Part shown: piece by piece, positions 7,225-17,432 of the stretch
Layout: the number at the start of each line of letters is the position of its first letter
Position numbering within the stretch: position 1 is the first letter of the stretch
NCBI RefSeq assembly: GCF_024346675.1
Contig: NZ_AP024851.1
Coordinates: forward strand, 1,783,112-1,847,111
Direction: 5' to 3'
DNA from: Photobacterium sanguinicancri
GTDB lineage: Bacteria; Pseudomonadota; Gammaproteobacteria; Enterobacterales; Vibrionaceae
Length of the DNA: 64,000 nucleotides
Program-made: the position numbers and the translations under genes
The notes under the pieces: model-generated
Databases searched by the model: none
Told to the model about the DNA's origin: nothing
What the model saw: the letters and a program-made list of their open reading frames with translations, nothing else

Positions 7225-10200
7225 TTATTCGCTGTAAGTCAGTGAGTTAACCGCTAGCGGACTCTTCTTTGGTTTAGCCAGGTTCAGCTCGGCTAATTTA
7301 GTGCGTCCATCATCGCTAATGCCACCGTCATAGACTTTTGAGCCATCAGGGTTGGTCATTGAGGTTTCACCCACGTTCCAAGTGGTAAAGAAATCACTTA
7401 GATCGTAGCCAGACACAAAAGAGCTACATACCATCATCAAGTCACCACCAGATAAGCCAGTATCTTGTGGACTACAGTAGTTTGTGCCGTTACGGCCTTG
7501 CAGCGTATCGCCTTGTACGTCGCCACGGGCTTTACGGTGCATTAGCTTGATCATATTCCAGCCTGCATCTTTGCCGTAAATCGCGGGTTTGTGATCGTCG
7601 CTTGCGTACCAGTTATCTAGCGAGAAGTGATTTTTCGCCCAAATCTTAAGCTGCCCGAACATGACCAAACGCATGCCAGCATCACCATTGGCCCAAGCGT
7701 GATCACCGTTAGCATTTAGCCACATTGGCGCTTTTTGAATATCGGTAGCAATACGATCCATTTGCGGATTGTCATTACGGCCTTCAAGCTCTTGCATGTA
7801 CAACGCCAGCAAGTTGTTGGTCACTTCTGTGCTGCCTTGCGCCGAGAACGGTGCAGACGCTAGGTTGTGACCCACTTCGTGCCAAATCAACCAATCGTTC
7901 AATGCATTGGTTGGTATGCTGGTTTTGTTCGCATTAAAGCTACTGTTCATCACTGGGTAGCCAGAGTGCGCAGCCCCAATTGAGATCTGAACATCATTAA
8001 CGAAGCGATGGCGGAATCCGTCAAGTGTGGAGTAAGTGAATCGACGGTGTTGACCATCGGCAACAACTTCATCACGGCCATAGAAATCACTCGCCGCGTC
8101 TGCGAAACGGTTCATGTCAGTAGCGAACTTATTAAGGTCAGCTGAGTTACTGTTTCGTACGTTATTGATTGGCGTAGTGTAAATGAATGAACCTGTATCC
8201 AGCTCTGCAATTGGTGCAGCGGCTGAACTTGGATCGTTTACCCAATTGCCATCTTTCCACCAAGCTGCTGTTTCAACATTACTAAAGTTGAAGGTTTGCT
8301 CACCGCGATCTTTTTCCTTCGGTTGAATATAGATCAAACCACCATAAGGGGCTTTAAAGCTCAGGCTTGCACCGTCGTAATGGTAGCTAGTTTGCATGCG
8401 TGGTGGACGCTTCAAGCTCACTTCATGGTTAGGTTTACCTGTTAGGTCATCTGCCATCATCACAGTGATCCTTGCTTCAACCCCACCGCTAACTGTTACT
8501 TCTTGTAACTGAGGCGCCCATAAACCTGTCGATTGATTATTACCCGCAGAGTAGGAAACAGCCTTGCCATTGGTTTGGATTGTTGCTGTACCACTAGAGC
8601 CTGCACCAGCCGTACGGCCTGGATACATGGTGGTGTCTACCGTGATCTCGTGATCCCAGTAAGAGCGGCCAAGCATGATACGTGTTAGTGGTTTTTCCAT
8701 GTAGTTTAGCGGGTAGCTTGGGTTTAGCTGGCCACTAAGTTCACCGTCACCATGGATCATCCCGTTAGCCACGAGTGATGTTTTTAGATCAACAGGGCAA
8801 TTGGCTTCACCAGCGTTAACTTGATGCTGACCGTCGGTATAACAGTTCAAGAACTGCACCGCTTGTTTGAAGCCAAGCTCGTCTTGTACGCCAGTTTGGT
8901 AGCGGTACGGGTTGTCGTTCCACATCCACACCGAAAGGTTATCGTAAGTTTGGTTTAATTCCGCTTTAGATAGGCGAATACCTTGCGTACCTTTGCTGCG
9001 GTAGTAGATTTCATGGTTGTACAGCGCAGTGAAGTTAGATCCTAAGTTCGCGGCTTTCACCATGCTTTCAATCACATCTTTGCTGACAGGGTAACGATCA
9101 AAGTCAGCACGGTAGTAACTACCACGGACGGTAACGCCATCACCTGCACGCGTTTCAATACAGTTGAATTCATACTCGTATTTATTAGTACAAACCGGTG
9201 TACCTTCGAATGCTTTTTGTAGTTCTGCGATAGCGGCTTCACGCTGCTCTGCTGTGTCCACAAAAATACGCGCCTGTTTGGTGACCATTACTGGCGCCCC
9301 ATTTGCGTCAAGCTCTGGTGTACCGTCGGCATTGAGTTTTGGCATCTCGTAAGTTGGGATTTCAAACTTGATCTTGGTTTCGTCTTTAATCCATTCAACC
9401 GTACCATCTTGGTGAACTGTAAATGGCTGCTCACCTTGGTTGTCTTGGAAGCGCTCCAGTACCACCATGTCTTTTTGGCTCTTCACATGCAGGTTTGGAT
9501 ACGGCGCCTGACAGTAGTAAGAACTGCCACAGAATGCTTGGTTGGTTGGCGTAACGTTTTGACCACCCAAAGAGACCCCCGCGGCATCAGCCAAACGACC
9601 AATAGGCTCAGGGTTGGTGGCTTGAATAGCGTCCATAAACAACACATTACCGCCGTCATTGATGTATTTGATCAGCGCTGTGATGTCGTCTTGGCTTAGA
9701 TTCGGGTTTTCCAAATCAGCAACAAAGAGGTTAGTCATCCCATCTTGAATTAGCCTTGGCGGGTATGCCTGAAGGAGTAAGATAGGTGTTTCCGTCGCAG
9801 AGAGGCCACTAAAGCCACCTTTAGAGAGTTTTTCTACTGCACTAAAACCGTATTTTGGGCTAACAAAGAAGTCGTATTGTCTGCCTAGTGTCGAGTGGTG
9901 GTATGCCGCGTAAGCGGAATCAATGTTAGTTGCAACCTTGATGCCTGTTGTTGGCGTACCGTTATTAAACCACTGGAACAGATTCGCGAAGAAACGCTTC
10001 ATGTTGCCGTGATCATCATGCAACGGGTTTTCAACCGTATTCACGGTACAGGTTTGGTTTGTACTATCAATGTGTAATGCGCGGTTAGCCCAATAATTGT
10101 CAGGACATGACAATATGCTTGGGTACATGCCGTTCCCCATAAATACAACTTTACCCGTACCTATGCTACCAGCGGTAACAAACGGGAATCCGTAAGTGGC

Positions 10201-11757
10201 ATTGTCTTTAGACACTAATGGGATAGGTTGCATCTGAATACCCGGGTATTCCGCAATGTAAGGCTTGCCTTCACGAGTCCAAGCTTGTTGCTTACCGAAT
10301 GGGATTTCGTGGTTTTTATCTGTACGAGGCATCATGATAGGGAAAGCTTCGTTCGAGATATTCAGCGCACGCATACCACGGGTATAGCCCGATGCACCGT
10401 AGAAGCTGCCGTTATCGTTAAAGACATGGAAGCTATCAACACCCGTGAAGATCTTAGTCAGCGATTCGGTGACGTATTTACCGCTGTTATCAACCGAAAG
10501 TGTGTTAGGTAAGCTGATCGCGCGGTAAGAGATAGGATTTTGATTTAGCTCACCATCAATGATCGCCGTTAGCCCTTCGCTAAACTGTGCTTCAAACTCA
10601 TTCGGCACTTCATAGTTCGAATCACCAAGTTTGCCACCGCTAGGTAGCGCAAGATTAATCAGCTCATTGATGACATTTGGATACTGGGCAAATGTTTCAT
10701 GAATTTCTGGTGTGATCGTAAATGCATTGCCAGTACTTGCAGCATAACGTTCAATCAGTGCTTGAATATTAGCTTTGGTCACCGCATTGTCTGTGACATC
10801 TGTCAGTTTGTAATCAACTTGATTGCCTAATACTTTACCAAACTCAAAGGTGTCGATACCAAAGGTAATGGTGTCGCCCCACAGATATTCAAATTCGCCG
10901 TTTTCGTCCGTCACCCCTGTTGAATGCGCAGAGAAGAAGCTCACGCCAGCAATCGGCTTACTATTCTTGCCACTATTATCAGTTAGCTTGCTGCGAGTAA
11001 GTACTTGTGCGTCGGCGCTCGGTTTATAGGTGTAGCTTGCTTCGGCATTCGCTGACACGAAATTTGAATTAAGATCGTTATTGGCAGATGGGTCAACCGC
11101 AGGCACTACCGTGTCGTCCACGTGTGAGCTTGGCGCTTTACCAACTTCGTCAGTGGCTTTTTCTTCAAGAGACTCAAAGTAAGCTTCTACCACTTCTTCA
11201 TTATCAACTTGGTGGTAGACATCTTCGATACCAAAAGAATCTATTTCGTTAAGGCAGATAGCATCGTCTGCTTCACAGCTATCGATAGATTGAAGGACTC
11301 TGGAGGCGTTATCACCATGTTGGGTTTTTAGCTCAAACGAGGCTTCAACCGTATTGTTTGCAGCCGCGGCCAGTGCTTTACTTTGTGATGATGGTGGGAA
11401 TGGTGCAATAAAATCACCTAGCGTCACAGAACCTAGGCTACAGCTAAACGGTGTACCTTGGGACACTTCAAAGCTGCCATTGGTCAGGCGAACGCCATTA
11501 CAATCGACGTCACCTTTAATCATTTTGCCAGATGCTAACAGTGAACCCACGTAGGTCGTTGTTGGAATAATCTCTGTCGGTGGGATGGTTTCTATTGGTG
11601 GCAGAATGTCAGTCGGCGGAACCGTTTCTGTTGGCGGTTTAATATCATCAGGAACAATTGTATTTCCTGTTACAGTGTCATCATTACAGCCTGTAAGAAA
11701 AGTGGAGGCTATAGCGATCGCGAGTAAACTTTTATTTATTGAGCTAAGGCTGATCAT
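7225..11757 (-). CDS. acfD: AcfD/SslE-type M60 metalloprotease lipoprotein
   Basis: A surface lipoprotein of 1510 residues. A signal peptide ends in the lipobox LTGC (Cys24), followed by a Thr/Pro-rich linker with repeated PPT(E/D) units. The C-terminal third holds the M60 (enhancin-like) gluzincin motif HEVGHN at residues 1293-1298, with the likely third ligand Glu1311 (STEVTNN). Length and architecture match Vibrio AcfD, the accessory colonisation factor, and E. coli SslE (YghJ), a mucin-degrading lipoprotein exported by type II secretion. The active-site residues are intact, so mucin or glycoprotein cleavage is likely. No other acf gene is adjacent. The start has only a weak ribosome site (AAGAAC) but gives a perfect lipoprotein signal. 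Confidence 0.95.
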   Translation of the reverse strand: MISLSSINKSLLAIAIASTFLTGCNDDTVTGNTIVPDDIKPPTETVPPTDILPPIETIPPTEIIPTTTYVGSLLASGKMIKGDVDCNGVRLTNGSFEVSQGTPFSCSLGSVTLGDFIAPFPPSSQSKALAAAANNTVEASFELKTQHGDNASRVLQSIDSCEADDAICLNEIDSFGIEDVYHQVDNEEVVEAYFESLEEKATDEVGKAPSSHVDDTVVPAVDPSANNDLNSNFVSANAEASYTYKPSADAQVLTRSKLTDNSGKNSKPIAGVSFFSAHSTGVTDENGEFEYLWGDTITFGIDTFEFGKVLGNQVDYKLTDVTDNAVTKANIQALIERYAASTGNAFTITPEIHETFAQYPNVINELINLALPSGGKLGDSNYEVPNEFEAQFSEGLTAIIDGELNQNPISYRAISLPNTLSVDNSGKYVTESLTKIFTGVDSFHVFNDNGSFYGASGYTRGMRALNISNEAFPIMMPRTDKNHEIPFGKQQAWTREGKPYIAEYPGIQMQPIPLVSKDNATYGFPFVTAGSIGTGKVVFMGNGMYPSILSCPDNYWANRALHIDSTNQTCTVNTVENPLHDDHGNMKRFFANLFQWFNNGTPTTGIKVATNIDSAYAAYHHSTLGRQYDFFVSPKYGFSAVEKLSKGGFSGLSATETPILLLQAYPPRLIQDGMTNLFVADLENPNLSQDDITALIKYINDGGNVLFMDAIQATNPEPIGRLADAAGVSLGGQNVTPTNQAFCGSSYYCQAPYPNLHVKSQKDMVVLERFQDNQGEQPFTVHQDGTVEWIKDETKIKFEIPTYEMPKLNADGTPELDANGAPVMVTKQARIFVDTAEQREAAIAELQKAFEGTPVCTNKYEYEFNCIETRAGDGVTVRGSYYRADFDRYPVSKDVIESMVKAANLGSNFTALYNHEIYYRSKGTQGIRLSKAELNQTYDNLSVWMWNDNPYRYQTGVQDELGFKQAVQFLNCYTDGQHQVNAGEANCPVDLKTSLVANGMIHGDGELSGQLNPSYPLNYMEKPLTRIMLGRSYWDHEITVDTTMYPGRTAGAGSSGTATIQTNGKAVSYSAGNNQSTGLWAPQLQEVTVSGGVEARITVMMADDLTGKPNHEVSLKRPPRMQTSYHYDGASLSFKAPYGGLIYIQPKEKDRGEQTFNFSNVETAAWWKDGNWVNDPSSAAAPIAELDTGSFIYTTPINNVRNSNSADLNKFATDMNRFADAASDFYGRDEVVADGQHRRFTYSTLDGFRHRFVNDVQISIGAAHSGYPVMNSSFNANKTSIPTNALNDWLIWHEVGHNLASAPFSAQGSTEVTNNLLALYMQELEGRNDNPQMDRIATDIQKAPMWLNANGDHAWANGDAGMRLVMFGQLKIWAKNHFSLDNWYASDDHKPAIYGKDAGWNMIKLMHRKARGDVQGDTLQGRNGTNYCSPQDTGLSGGDLMMVCSSFVSGYDLSDFFTTWNVGETSMTNPDGSKVYDGGISDDGRTKLAELNLAKPKKSPLAVNSLTYSE

Positions 11758-12268
11758 AAATAGGTTCTTAAAAGAAAATGATTAAATTAGGCAAAGCTTC
11801 ATTTATGATTTAATAGCATCGCTGAAAAAAGTATCCAATCACGTATGAAACTAGTAACAATTATCCCTATAAAGCGGTGTTTAATGCAAATACTGAATGG
11901 TTACTAATGAACTAATCATGAATAATATGATTAGTTTTCTAAACAAATCACGTTATTGGCTCGATTGTTGTTGGTGAACCAATATCTCACTTTATATTAT
12001 CATCCTTTATGGATTTACAATTGGAAATATAATTCATACAGTTTGTAAATAATTAATTTGTGTTATTTAAAAATAATCATTAATTAGTCAGCGTGGTTAA
12101 AATATTCATTTCATGCGTATTTGTTTGAGTTCAAATAAATGCCAAGTTTTAAATGGTCATTATTGAATCAGTTTATAAATTCCATGTTTGAAAAGTTCGC
12201 GTTTATATTGAATCTTTCTGGTTTTTTTAGGCATAAATTGTGAGGAAATAGTAAAAGCGGGCATAGAT
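11758..12268. other. AT-rich gene-free stretch upstream of acfD
   Basis: About 510 bases without a credible gene. It must hold the acfD promoter on the minus strand. It is very AT-rich, with several ATTAAT and TTTATA runs, but no operator was identified with confidence. Confidence 0.5.
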
Positions 12269-12300
12269 AAAAGGTCAGCCGTTGTTGAGCTGACCCTTTT
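12269..12300 (-). terminator. Terminator of the alpha/beta hydrolase gene
   Basis: A stem AAAAGGTCAGC / GCTGACC(C)TTTT with one bulged base and a loop of nine lies 48 bases beyond the hydrolase stop on the minus strand. Confidence 0.75.
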
Positions 12301-12347
12301 AGCGATGAGAGGTGAGATGAATAGGTGCTAGTTGCCTCAACGCATTA

Positions 12348-13286
12348 CTACAACACCTGATAGCAATTTAAATTACCATTAAACTGCATGCCTGCTTTTA
12401 CGGGATTCTTACCATCGAACACACGGCTAAAGAAGTGCTTTATGGTTGGGTTTTCTAATGCGGGTTTGTGCCATAAGCGATGGCTATCATTTGCGCCCGC
12501 TGCTTCTGTGAAATTGTAATAGGTTGCATACTTGGCATTCATATTGGCTGCGGTATTACCAATGCGATCAGGGTTGATGCAATCCGAGAAATCCAGTACA
12601 TCGTCGGTTTCATTCACTGTTACTATCACTCGGCAGCTTTGCCCCAGAGTATCTAGCCATGCGGCATGTTCTGGATTATCGGCATCGGCCTGATGCAATA
12701 GAATATTTTTAAACACGGCTGCTTGGTGATCATAATCTGGTACTTGCACCACAGATTGCATTAGGTAATTGCCCAAGCTATGAATTGCCAAGGTTTTGAT
12801 CTGGCCACAACCACCATTGGCGTCTACAAAACCATATAACTTATCGAATAAACGCTCTAACGCAATGGCCGAACGACGGGCATTTTTACGGGCGCGTTTG
12901 TATTCGGTCACCTTACGTAAAATAAAGTTCGGTCCAGGATTGGACGGCCAAGAAAAGGCGATTACATTCACGCCATATGCTTCTATTTCACGGCACTTTT
13001 TTAGGTTCTTCTCAATACTCTGATTAAATCCATGAATAAACAATACACACGGACTGTCGGCATTGGCGCACTTGTCAAAAACATGCTCTAACGGGGTTTG
13101 CACTTCATCGGCAATCGCCCCGTTGTGTACAATCGCGGCTTCATCCATCAGCGCCAGCGAGAAGTTGCCCGCATTGTCTTGCTGTGCTTTGGCAACACGC
13201 AATACTTCAGCGCCTTCGGCATTAAAATTATCGCCAAAGAGCAGCGGATCATCGGTGATATTTCGGTTTGAGACAAAATAAATCAT
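12348..13286 (-). CDS. Alpha/beta hydrolase of the DUF900 type
   Basis: A protein of 312 residues without a signal peptide. The hallmarks are CVLFIHGFNQS, which forms the oxyanion strand and turn, and the nucleophile elbow AIHSLGNYL, where Ser replaces the central position of the usual GxSxG in the DUF900 manner (xHSxGN). A late His (NDSHRLWHK) could complete the triad. FSWPSNPGPN after the first strand is also typical. The substrate is unknown; the family includes esterase-like proteins. The gene is monocistronic with its own terminator. Confidence 0.8.
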   Translation of the reverse strand: MIYFVSNRNITDDPLLFGDNFNAEGAEVLRVAKAQQDNAGNFSLALMDEAAIVHNGAIADEVQTPLEHVFDKCANADSPCVLFIHGFNQSIEKNLKKCREIEAYGVNVIAFSWPSNPGPNFILRKVTEYKRARKNARRSAIALERLFDKLYGFVDANGGCGQIKTLAIHSLGNYLMQSVVQVPDYDHQAAVFKNILLHQADADNPEHAAWLDTLGQSCRVIVTVNETDDVLDFSDCINPDRIGNTAANMNAKYATYYNFTEAAGANDSHRLWHKPALENPTIKHFFSRVFDGKNPVKAGMQFNGNLNCYQVL

Positions 13287-13719
13287 GGTATTTTCCTTAA
13301 CTATTCAGTGAGTAACATCTGAATCCATACATACCTGTTGGTCTGCTATTGCTAGCCTGAAACCACATGAATCTACACTAAGGAAATACGCTATACCTTA
13401 TACCTGTCAATGCTCGAAATGCAGGGCTTGGAGGTACGTCATAAGGAAGAAATCAGGACTTTCCCAGAACTGTCAGGCTGTTGTGACCAACGCCTTTTCT
13501 GCTGACAGCATCATGAGAGTGAACGAAGCAGAAAATTGAATCGAATTAAGAATAGTAGATATTGCGCTATATGCAAGGTGTTGCTTTGGGGCGAAAGGCG
13601 TTTATGCCCCATTTCAAGCCAGAACCCTTTGCGCACACCATTAGACTACTTAATGGTTTGGGGTTAAAATGCATGTTCGCGGCTGCACATGAATTTCAGT
13701 CAAATTTAGAGAACGCACA
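13287..13719. other. Gene-free stretch between divergent genes
   Basis: This 430-base interval lies between the hydrolase (minus) and the acetyltransferase (plus) and must contain both promoters. No open frame with a ribosome site, hairpin with a T-tract or known RNA motif was seen. Confidence 0.5.
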
Positions 13720-14151
13720 ATGATTGTAGAAAACGTGCTTCCTGAAAATTACGCAGAAATGCTTAATGTTTGGGAAAATTCAGTCCGAGCAACTCATGAC
13801 TTCATAACAGAAGAAGATATTGAGTTTTTTAAACCAATTATCATCGAGCAGGCTTTTCCTGCTGTCACGTTAAGATGTGTGAAAAATAATGATGGTTCAA
13901 TCTTAGGTTTCGTGGGGATTCATGATTCGAAGGTTGAAATGCTGTTCATCTTAAATGAGGCAAGAGGACAAGGTGTTGGTAAAGTGCTACTGCGATATGT
14001 GATTGAGCAGTTAGGTGCGACCAAAGTAGACGTAAACGAACAAAATCCACAGGCAGTAGGTTTCTACGAGCATATGGGTTTTAAAGTCGTTTCACGCTCG
14101 CCACTTGATGATATGGGAAAACCATTTCCAATTCTGCATATGAATCTTTAA
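13720..14151 (+). CDS. yjaB: GNAT-family N-acetyltransferase, YjaB-like
   Basis: A protein of 143 residues close to E. coli YjaB in pattern: an ATHDF motif near residue 24, the acetyl-CoA loop ARGQGVGKVLL near 86-96, the VDVNEQNPQAVGFYEHMGF block, and the end motif DDMGKPFPILHM. These enzymes transfer an acetyl group from acetyl-CoA to an amine; the YjaB substrate is not firmly known. The ribosome site is weak. A hairpin follows the stop. Confidence 0.85.
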   Translation: MIVENVLPENYAEMLNVWENSVRATHDFITEEDIEFFKPIIIEQAFPAVTLRCVKNNDGSILGFVGIHDSKVEMLFILNEARGQGVGKVLLRYVIEQLGATKVDVNEQNPQAVGFYEHMGFKVVSRSPLDDMGKPFPILHMNL

Positions 14152-14188
14152 AGCTCGGCTTGTCGTAACCAAGTTTGCTAGAAGAAAC

Positions 14189-14211
14189 GCCCAAAGCTAA
14201 TAACTTTGGGC
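14189..14211 (+). terminator. Hairpin after the acetyltransferase gene
   Basis: A perfect 8-bp stem GCCCAAAG / CTTTGGGC lies 38 bases after the stop. The following tract is only modestly T-rich, so termination may be weak. Confidence 0.55.
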
Positions 14212-14260
14212 GCTTCCGTATATGGAACTAGAAAAGGGGCAATTGGACCCTCTCTAATAT

Positions 14261-15055
14261 CTACTTATATGTTTCATCTTTAAAATACCGAGTACACATT
14301 TCTTGTGCTTCTGCGTTCTTTTGCACGTCTTCGTGCTCTCTTAGCTCTAAGTAGAGTGCAATACACTGTTTAACTGCAAATGTTAGTTCTACCTTCGTTG
14401 GTTTTGTTACTGTTAATTCAAGCCTTTTACTGAATTCAGGCAAACGAGTTTCGATTTTCCGTACTCCTGAAGGAGTCAGATCAGCTTGTTTTAGTGCAAG
14501 CGGTGAAAGAACAACTGTGCGAATAAATGATAAAAACTCAAGTGCTTCGAAATACTCACCACGAGCAATTTTAGTGGCTGCATAATGTGCCCAAATCCAA
14601 AAACGGTCTTCAATCCATTGTGGATCTGGCTGGGGGTATTTAGATTCTGTGATTTTGAATGTGTCAGTGAGTAATGTACCTTGCTCCCAAAGTACTTTTG
14701 TATCATCAACACGAATTGCAGCATCAGGTAGTGATACAAATTTAAAATCTACATGGACGGCATCAGGGGCGTAGAGAGCAATGACTAATCGTGGCTCTCC
14801 AACGTGTTCACCAGTAAAGGCTGCGACCTTACCTTCAATAGTCTCGACAATTGTAAAGCGTTCGTCCATAACAGCATCAAAGTGCTCAGGCTTAACCGCA
14901 ATAACCAAATCAAGATCGCTGTATTTATCTAGTGTGTCTGTAGCATATGAGCCACTTGCACCGATACCAACGATTCTTGAATCTTGCTGTAGTTTTTGAA
15001 CGATCTTGTCTAAAAGCTGCTTGTGAGTTTCTGGGAGAGTTTTAGGGTATTTCAT
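14261..15055 (-). CDS. Nucleotidyltransferase-domain protein
   Basis: A cytosolic protein of 264 residues. The N-terminal third carries the polymerase-beta-like nucleotidyltransferase signature GASGSYATDTLDKYSDLDLV: a GS followed by two metal-binding Asp residues in DLD. The helical remainder resembles the substrate-holding part of aminoglycoside adenylyltransferase-like proteins. Relatives in databases are often misnamed oxalate/formate antiporter. It is probably able to transfer a nucleotide to a small molecule or protein, but the target is not known. It faces the acetyltransferase gene. Confidence 0.75.
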   Translation of the reverse strand: MKYPKTLPETHKQLLDKIVQKLQQDSRIVGIGASGSYATDTLDKYSDLDLVIAVKPEHFDAVMDERFTIVETIEGKVAAFTGEHVGEPRLVIALYAPDAVHVDFKFVSLPDAAIRVDDTKVLWEQGTLLTDTFKITESKYPQPDPQWIEDRFWIWAHYAATKIARGEYFEALEFLSFIRTVVLSPLALKQADLTPSGVRKIETRLPEFSKRLELTVTKPTKVELTFAVKQCIALYLELREHEDVQKNAEAQEMCTRYFKDETYK

Positions 15056-15430
15056 ATTTTACCTTCGTATTTAACGTTTAGTTAAAACTACGCAGTTGGT
15101 AGTTAGTGCGGTAAAATCAACGCAGCATTGCAGTATCGTTTAAAATAAATTTTGATACAACAAAATTTGGTACAAAAAACGATCATGGTTTAAGTTACTT
15201 TTCTAATCTAACTATAGCGTTGCAGGAGAGCGCTTCTAACTCAGAAATGTCCATTTACCTTCTAAGCCACAAACCATCTTTTTAGTATTAGCAGAGCGAT
15301 CAGCGCTACCTCACTTTGCGCTTCGGCCAAGATCATTTACTGCAATCCAGCTTTCAATGTTTATTGAGATAGTATTTTGCGAGAAAACGCGCATAATCTT
15401 GCTATACAACACTCAAAGAAGAAATTACCT
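15056..15430. other. Gene-free stretch before the CxxC protein
   Basis: About 375 bases holding the promoters of two divergent genes. A GTG-type frame extends the downstream gene to 15377, but it lacks a ribosome site. No other feature was identified. Confidence 0.45.
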
Positions 15431-15805
15431 ATGACTGATTTTCAATATTACTTTCATCAACTACCTTGTTTTAATTGTAAAAAAACCACAGTAAGCACTG
15501 ATCTTGGTTGGTTAACTGTGGCGATGAAAGATGATGTCTTAGCGCAAGTGGCTGCGATTATCGAGCAAGGCAACATTCAGCCAGATCTTTCGGTGAATGT
15601 GACTTGTACTAAAGACGAAGCACGTGACTACTTATTGCTGAACTTCTACGGCTACTCAGAAGAAGAACTAGCCGATCAAGTTGAAGCGGAAGAAGAGCAA
15701 GAAGTCGCGGATGAAATCGCAGGTCTACTGGCAGACGGTAGCGAGACTGCAGTTTTTGAACACGAAATTGCACTACAAAGCTGTACTGATTGCGGCATTG
15801 ATTAA
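15431..15805 (+). CDS. Small acidic CxxC protein of unknown function
   Basis: A protein of 124 residues that I do not recognise. It begins at ATG 15431, where the conserved-looking part (MTDFQYYFHQ) starts. It has two CxxC pairs, one near the start (PCFNCKK) and one at the very end (SCTDCGID), which could together bind a zinc ion. A strongly acidic stretch lies near 77-92 (EEELADQVEAEEEQEV). No signal peptide or membrane helix is visible. A strong terminator follows, supporting a real transcribed gene. Confidence 0.7.
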   Translation: MTDFQYYFHQLPCFNCKKTTVSTDLGWLTVAMKDDVLAQVAAIIEQGNIQPDLSVNVTCTKDEARDYLLLNFYGYSEEELADQVEAEEEQEVADEIAGLLADGSETAVFEHEIALQSCTDCGID

Positions 15806-15848
15806 GAGCTAAACTAAGCGTAATCATTAAACGCCAACATGTGTATTT

Positions 15849-15885
15849 AAGGCGTTAGCAGACTAGAGTCTGCTAACGCCTTTTT
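15849..15885 (+). terminator. Strong Rho-independent terminator
   Basis: A perfect 15-bp stem (AAGGCGTTAGCAGAC / GTCTGCTAACGCCTT) with a four-base loop, followed by a T-tract, ends the CxxC protein gene. Confidence 0.92.
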
Positions 15886-16134
15886 CGTTTCTGCGCTTTT
15901 CTTCATCCGATGACTCTACATATCCAGCATGCATGTTGTTTTTCTAATCCGTACATTAATGGGGTCGATAACGTCCCACAAATGACTACGCTTAAGGGAT
16001 GTGTCGGTGGGGGATGGGGGAAAATAAACCGCTATATTACACTGGCGCAATTTGCACATTTTCATTTCTTCAGTCCCTTACTATCTTCTATATCAACGGC
16101 AAGCAGAACTCGTTAAACAATGTAGAGGTACCTG

Positions 16135-17370
16135 ATGAAAAAATTATTACTTGTAGCAACCATTGCATCACTATCAACAACGGCAACAGCATCGATTGAA
16201 ACCAAGGATTGGTATGAATTCGCGTCACCAGAAGCGAAAAAATTTGTTCAGGAAGCCATAGTGTTAGATTTCTTTGCCTCACCAAGTGCCGTTGGCTTTA
16301 CGGAAGATTCCGAGGTTGCCAAGTATATAGATCTTGCTCATGAACGTGGTATCACAGGTGCTTCTGTCACTATTGCCGCTCCTCATACTCCGAATATGCT
16401 GTCTTTTAAATCGGAACATGCCAAATGGAAAAAAGCGTTATCTTCGGCGAAAACACCTATTCGTTATGTGAAAAATGCTAAAGACTTCCAGCTAGCAGAT
16501 AAAAACGGAGAGTATGCGGTAATGTGGGCCAGCCAGACAACGATGCCGCTAGAAGGCGATGCTTCAAACGTTGCGGTAATGGCTGAGTATGGCATTAAGA
16601 CGATGCAGCTTACTTACAATGAAACTGAGCTGACGGGTTCAGGTGTTATCTCTATGATAAATGGTGATAAATCGGGTTTAACTCACTTTGGTAAAGAAGT
16701 GATTGATGAAATGGTTAAGCATGGCATAACTGTCGATCTATCCCACACATCTCATTACACAACCAAAGGCATTACTGATTATATGCAGAAGCACCATAAA
16801 GGTGTGCCTGTCATCTATTCTCATTCGCCGATTGCATCGACTTATCGTTGTGAACCACACGAGACGTTATCTGAAACCAAGCAGCGTATGGCTGAGAAAA
16901 AACTACAAAAGGACCATCCTGATTACCGCTTGTCAGCATGTTATCGATTAATTTCTGATGAGCAGGCTAAAACCGTTGCAGACATGGGAGGCGTTATTGC
17001 CGTTACTGCAACTGAGTGGATGATGGATGGTGTTTGGCCTGAAGATATTTCACCTCTGCAATTTGCCGAGATGATTGATGGTGCCGTAAAAGTCGTGGGT
17101 ATTGACCACGTAGGTATTGCAACAGATGACATGATGACGACAGCGAAGGTGGTTCCTTTTACGATCGCAAATGCAGACAAGTATGCAGATAACGGCTACA
17201 TGGTTGAAGCGTTTAAGAAAGGGTCGACAGGCTGTGCTGAGCTGTCAAAACACATTGCTGGCGTTGTGGATGCTTTATGGGAAATGGGTTACTCCGATGA
17301 CGATTTAGCGAAGTTATTTAGTGAAAACTTAATTCGAGTTTACGAGCAAACTTGGATTCCAAGTGCATAA
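16135..17370 (+). CDS. M19 dipeptidase-like exported protein lacking the HxD metal motif
   Basis: A protein of 411 residues with a signal peptide (MKKLLLVATIASLSTTATAS), so periplasmic. Several renal-dipeptidase (M19) landmarks are present: LEGD, which gives the bridging Glu; VDLSHTS and IYSHSP, which give two metal His; and GIATDD, where the family has an Asp. The first landmark, normally DGHxD, reads VLDFFASP here and has neither His nor Asp. One metal site should therefore be altered or lost. It may act on another substrate or be non-catalytic. A convergent AraC-type regulator gene follows, and a porin and an Old Yellow Enzyme lie beyond that, possibly one small uptake unit. Confidence 0.78.
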   Translation: MKKLLLVATIASLSTTATASIETKDWYEFASPEAKKFVQEAIVLDFFASPSAVGFTEDSEVAKYIDLAHERGITGASVTIAAPHTPNMLSFKSEHAKWKKALSSAKTPIRYVKNAKDFQLADKNGEYAVMWASQTTMPLEGDASNVAVMAEYGIKTMQLTYNETELTGSGVISMINGDKSGLTHFGKEVIDEMVKHGITVDLSHTSHYTTKGITDYMQKHHKGVPVIYSHSPIASTYRCEPHETLSETKQRMAEKKLQKDHPDYRLSACYRLISDEQAKTVADMGGVIAVTATEWMMDGVWPEDISPLQFAEMIDGAVKVVGIDHVGIATDDMMTTAKVVPFTIANADKYADNGYMVEAFKKGSTGCAELSKHIAGVVDALWEMGYSDDDLAKLFSENLIRVYEQTWIPSA

Positions 17371-17432
17371 GTTAAATTAATCTAGCGAACCGTAATTTAC
17401 GCCTTGTTCTGCTTGATGAGCGATGAATTTTT

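Noticed and set aside
15910..16199. Two overlapping plus-strand frames of 66-68 residues before the M19-like gene
   Set aside because: They overlap each other and the start of the real gene, have no ribosome site and show no family pattern.
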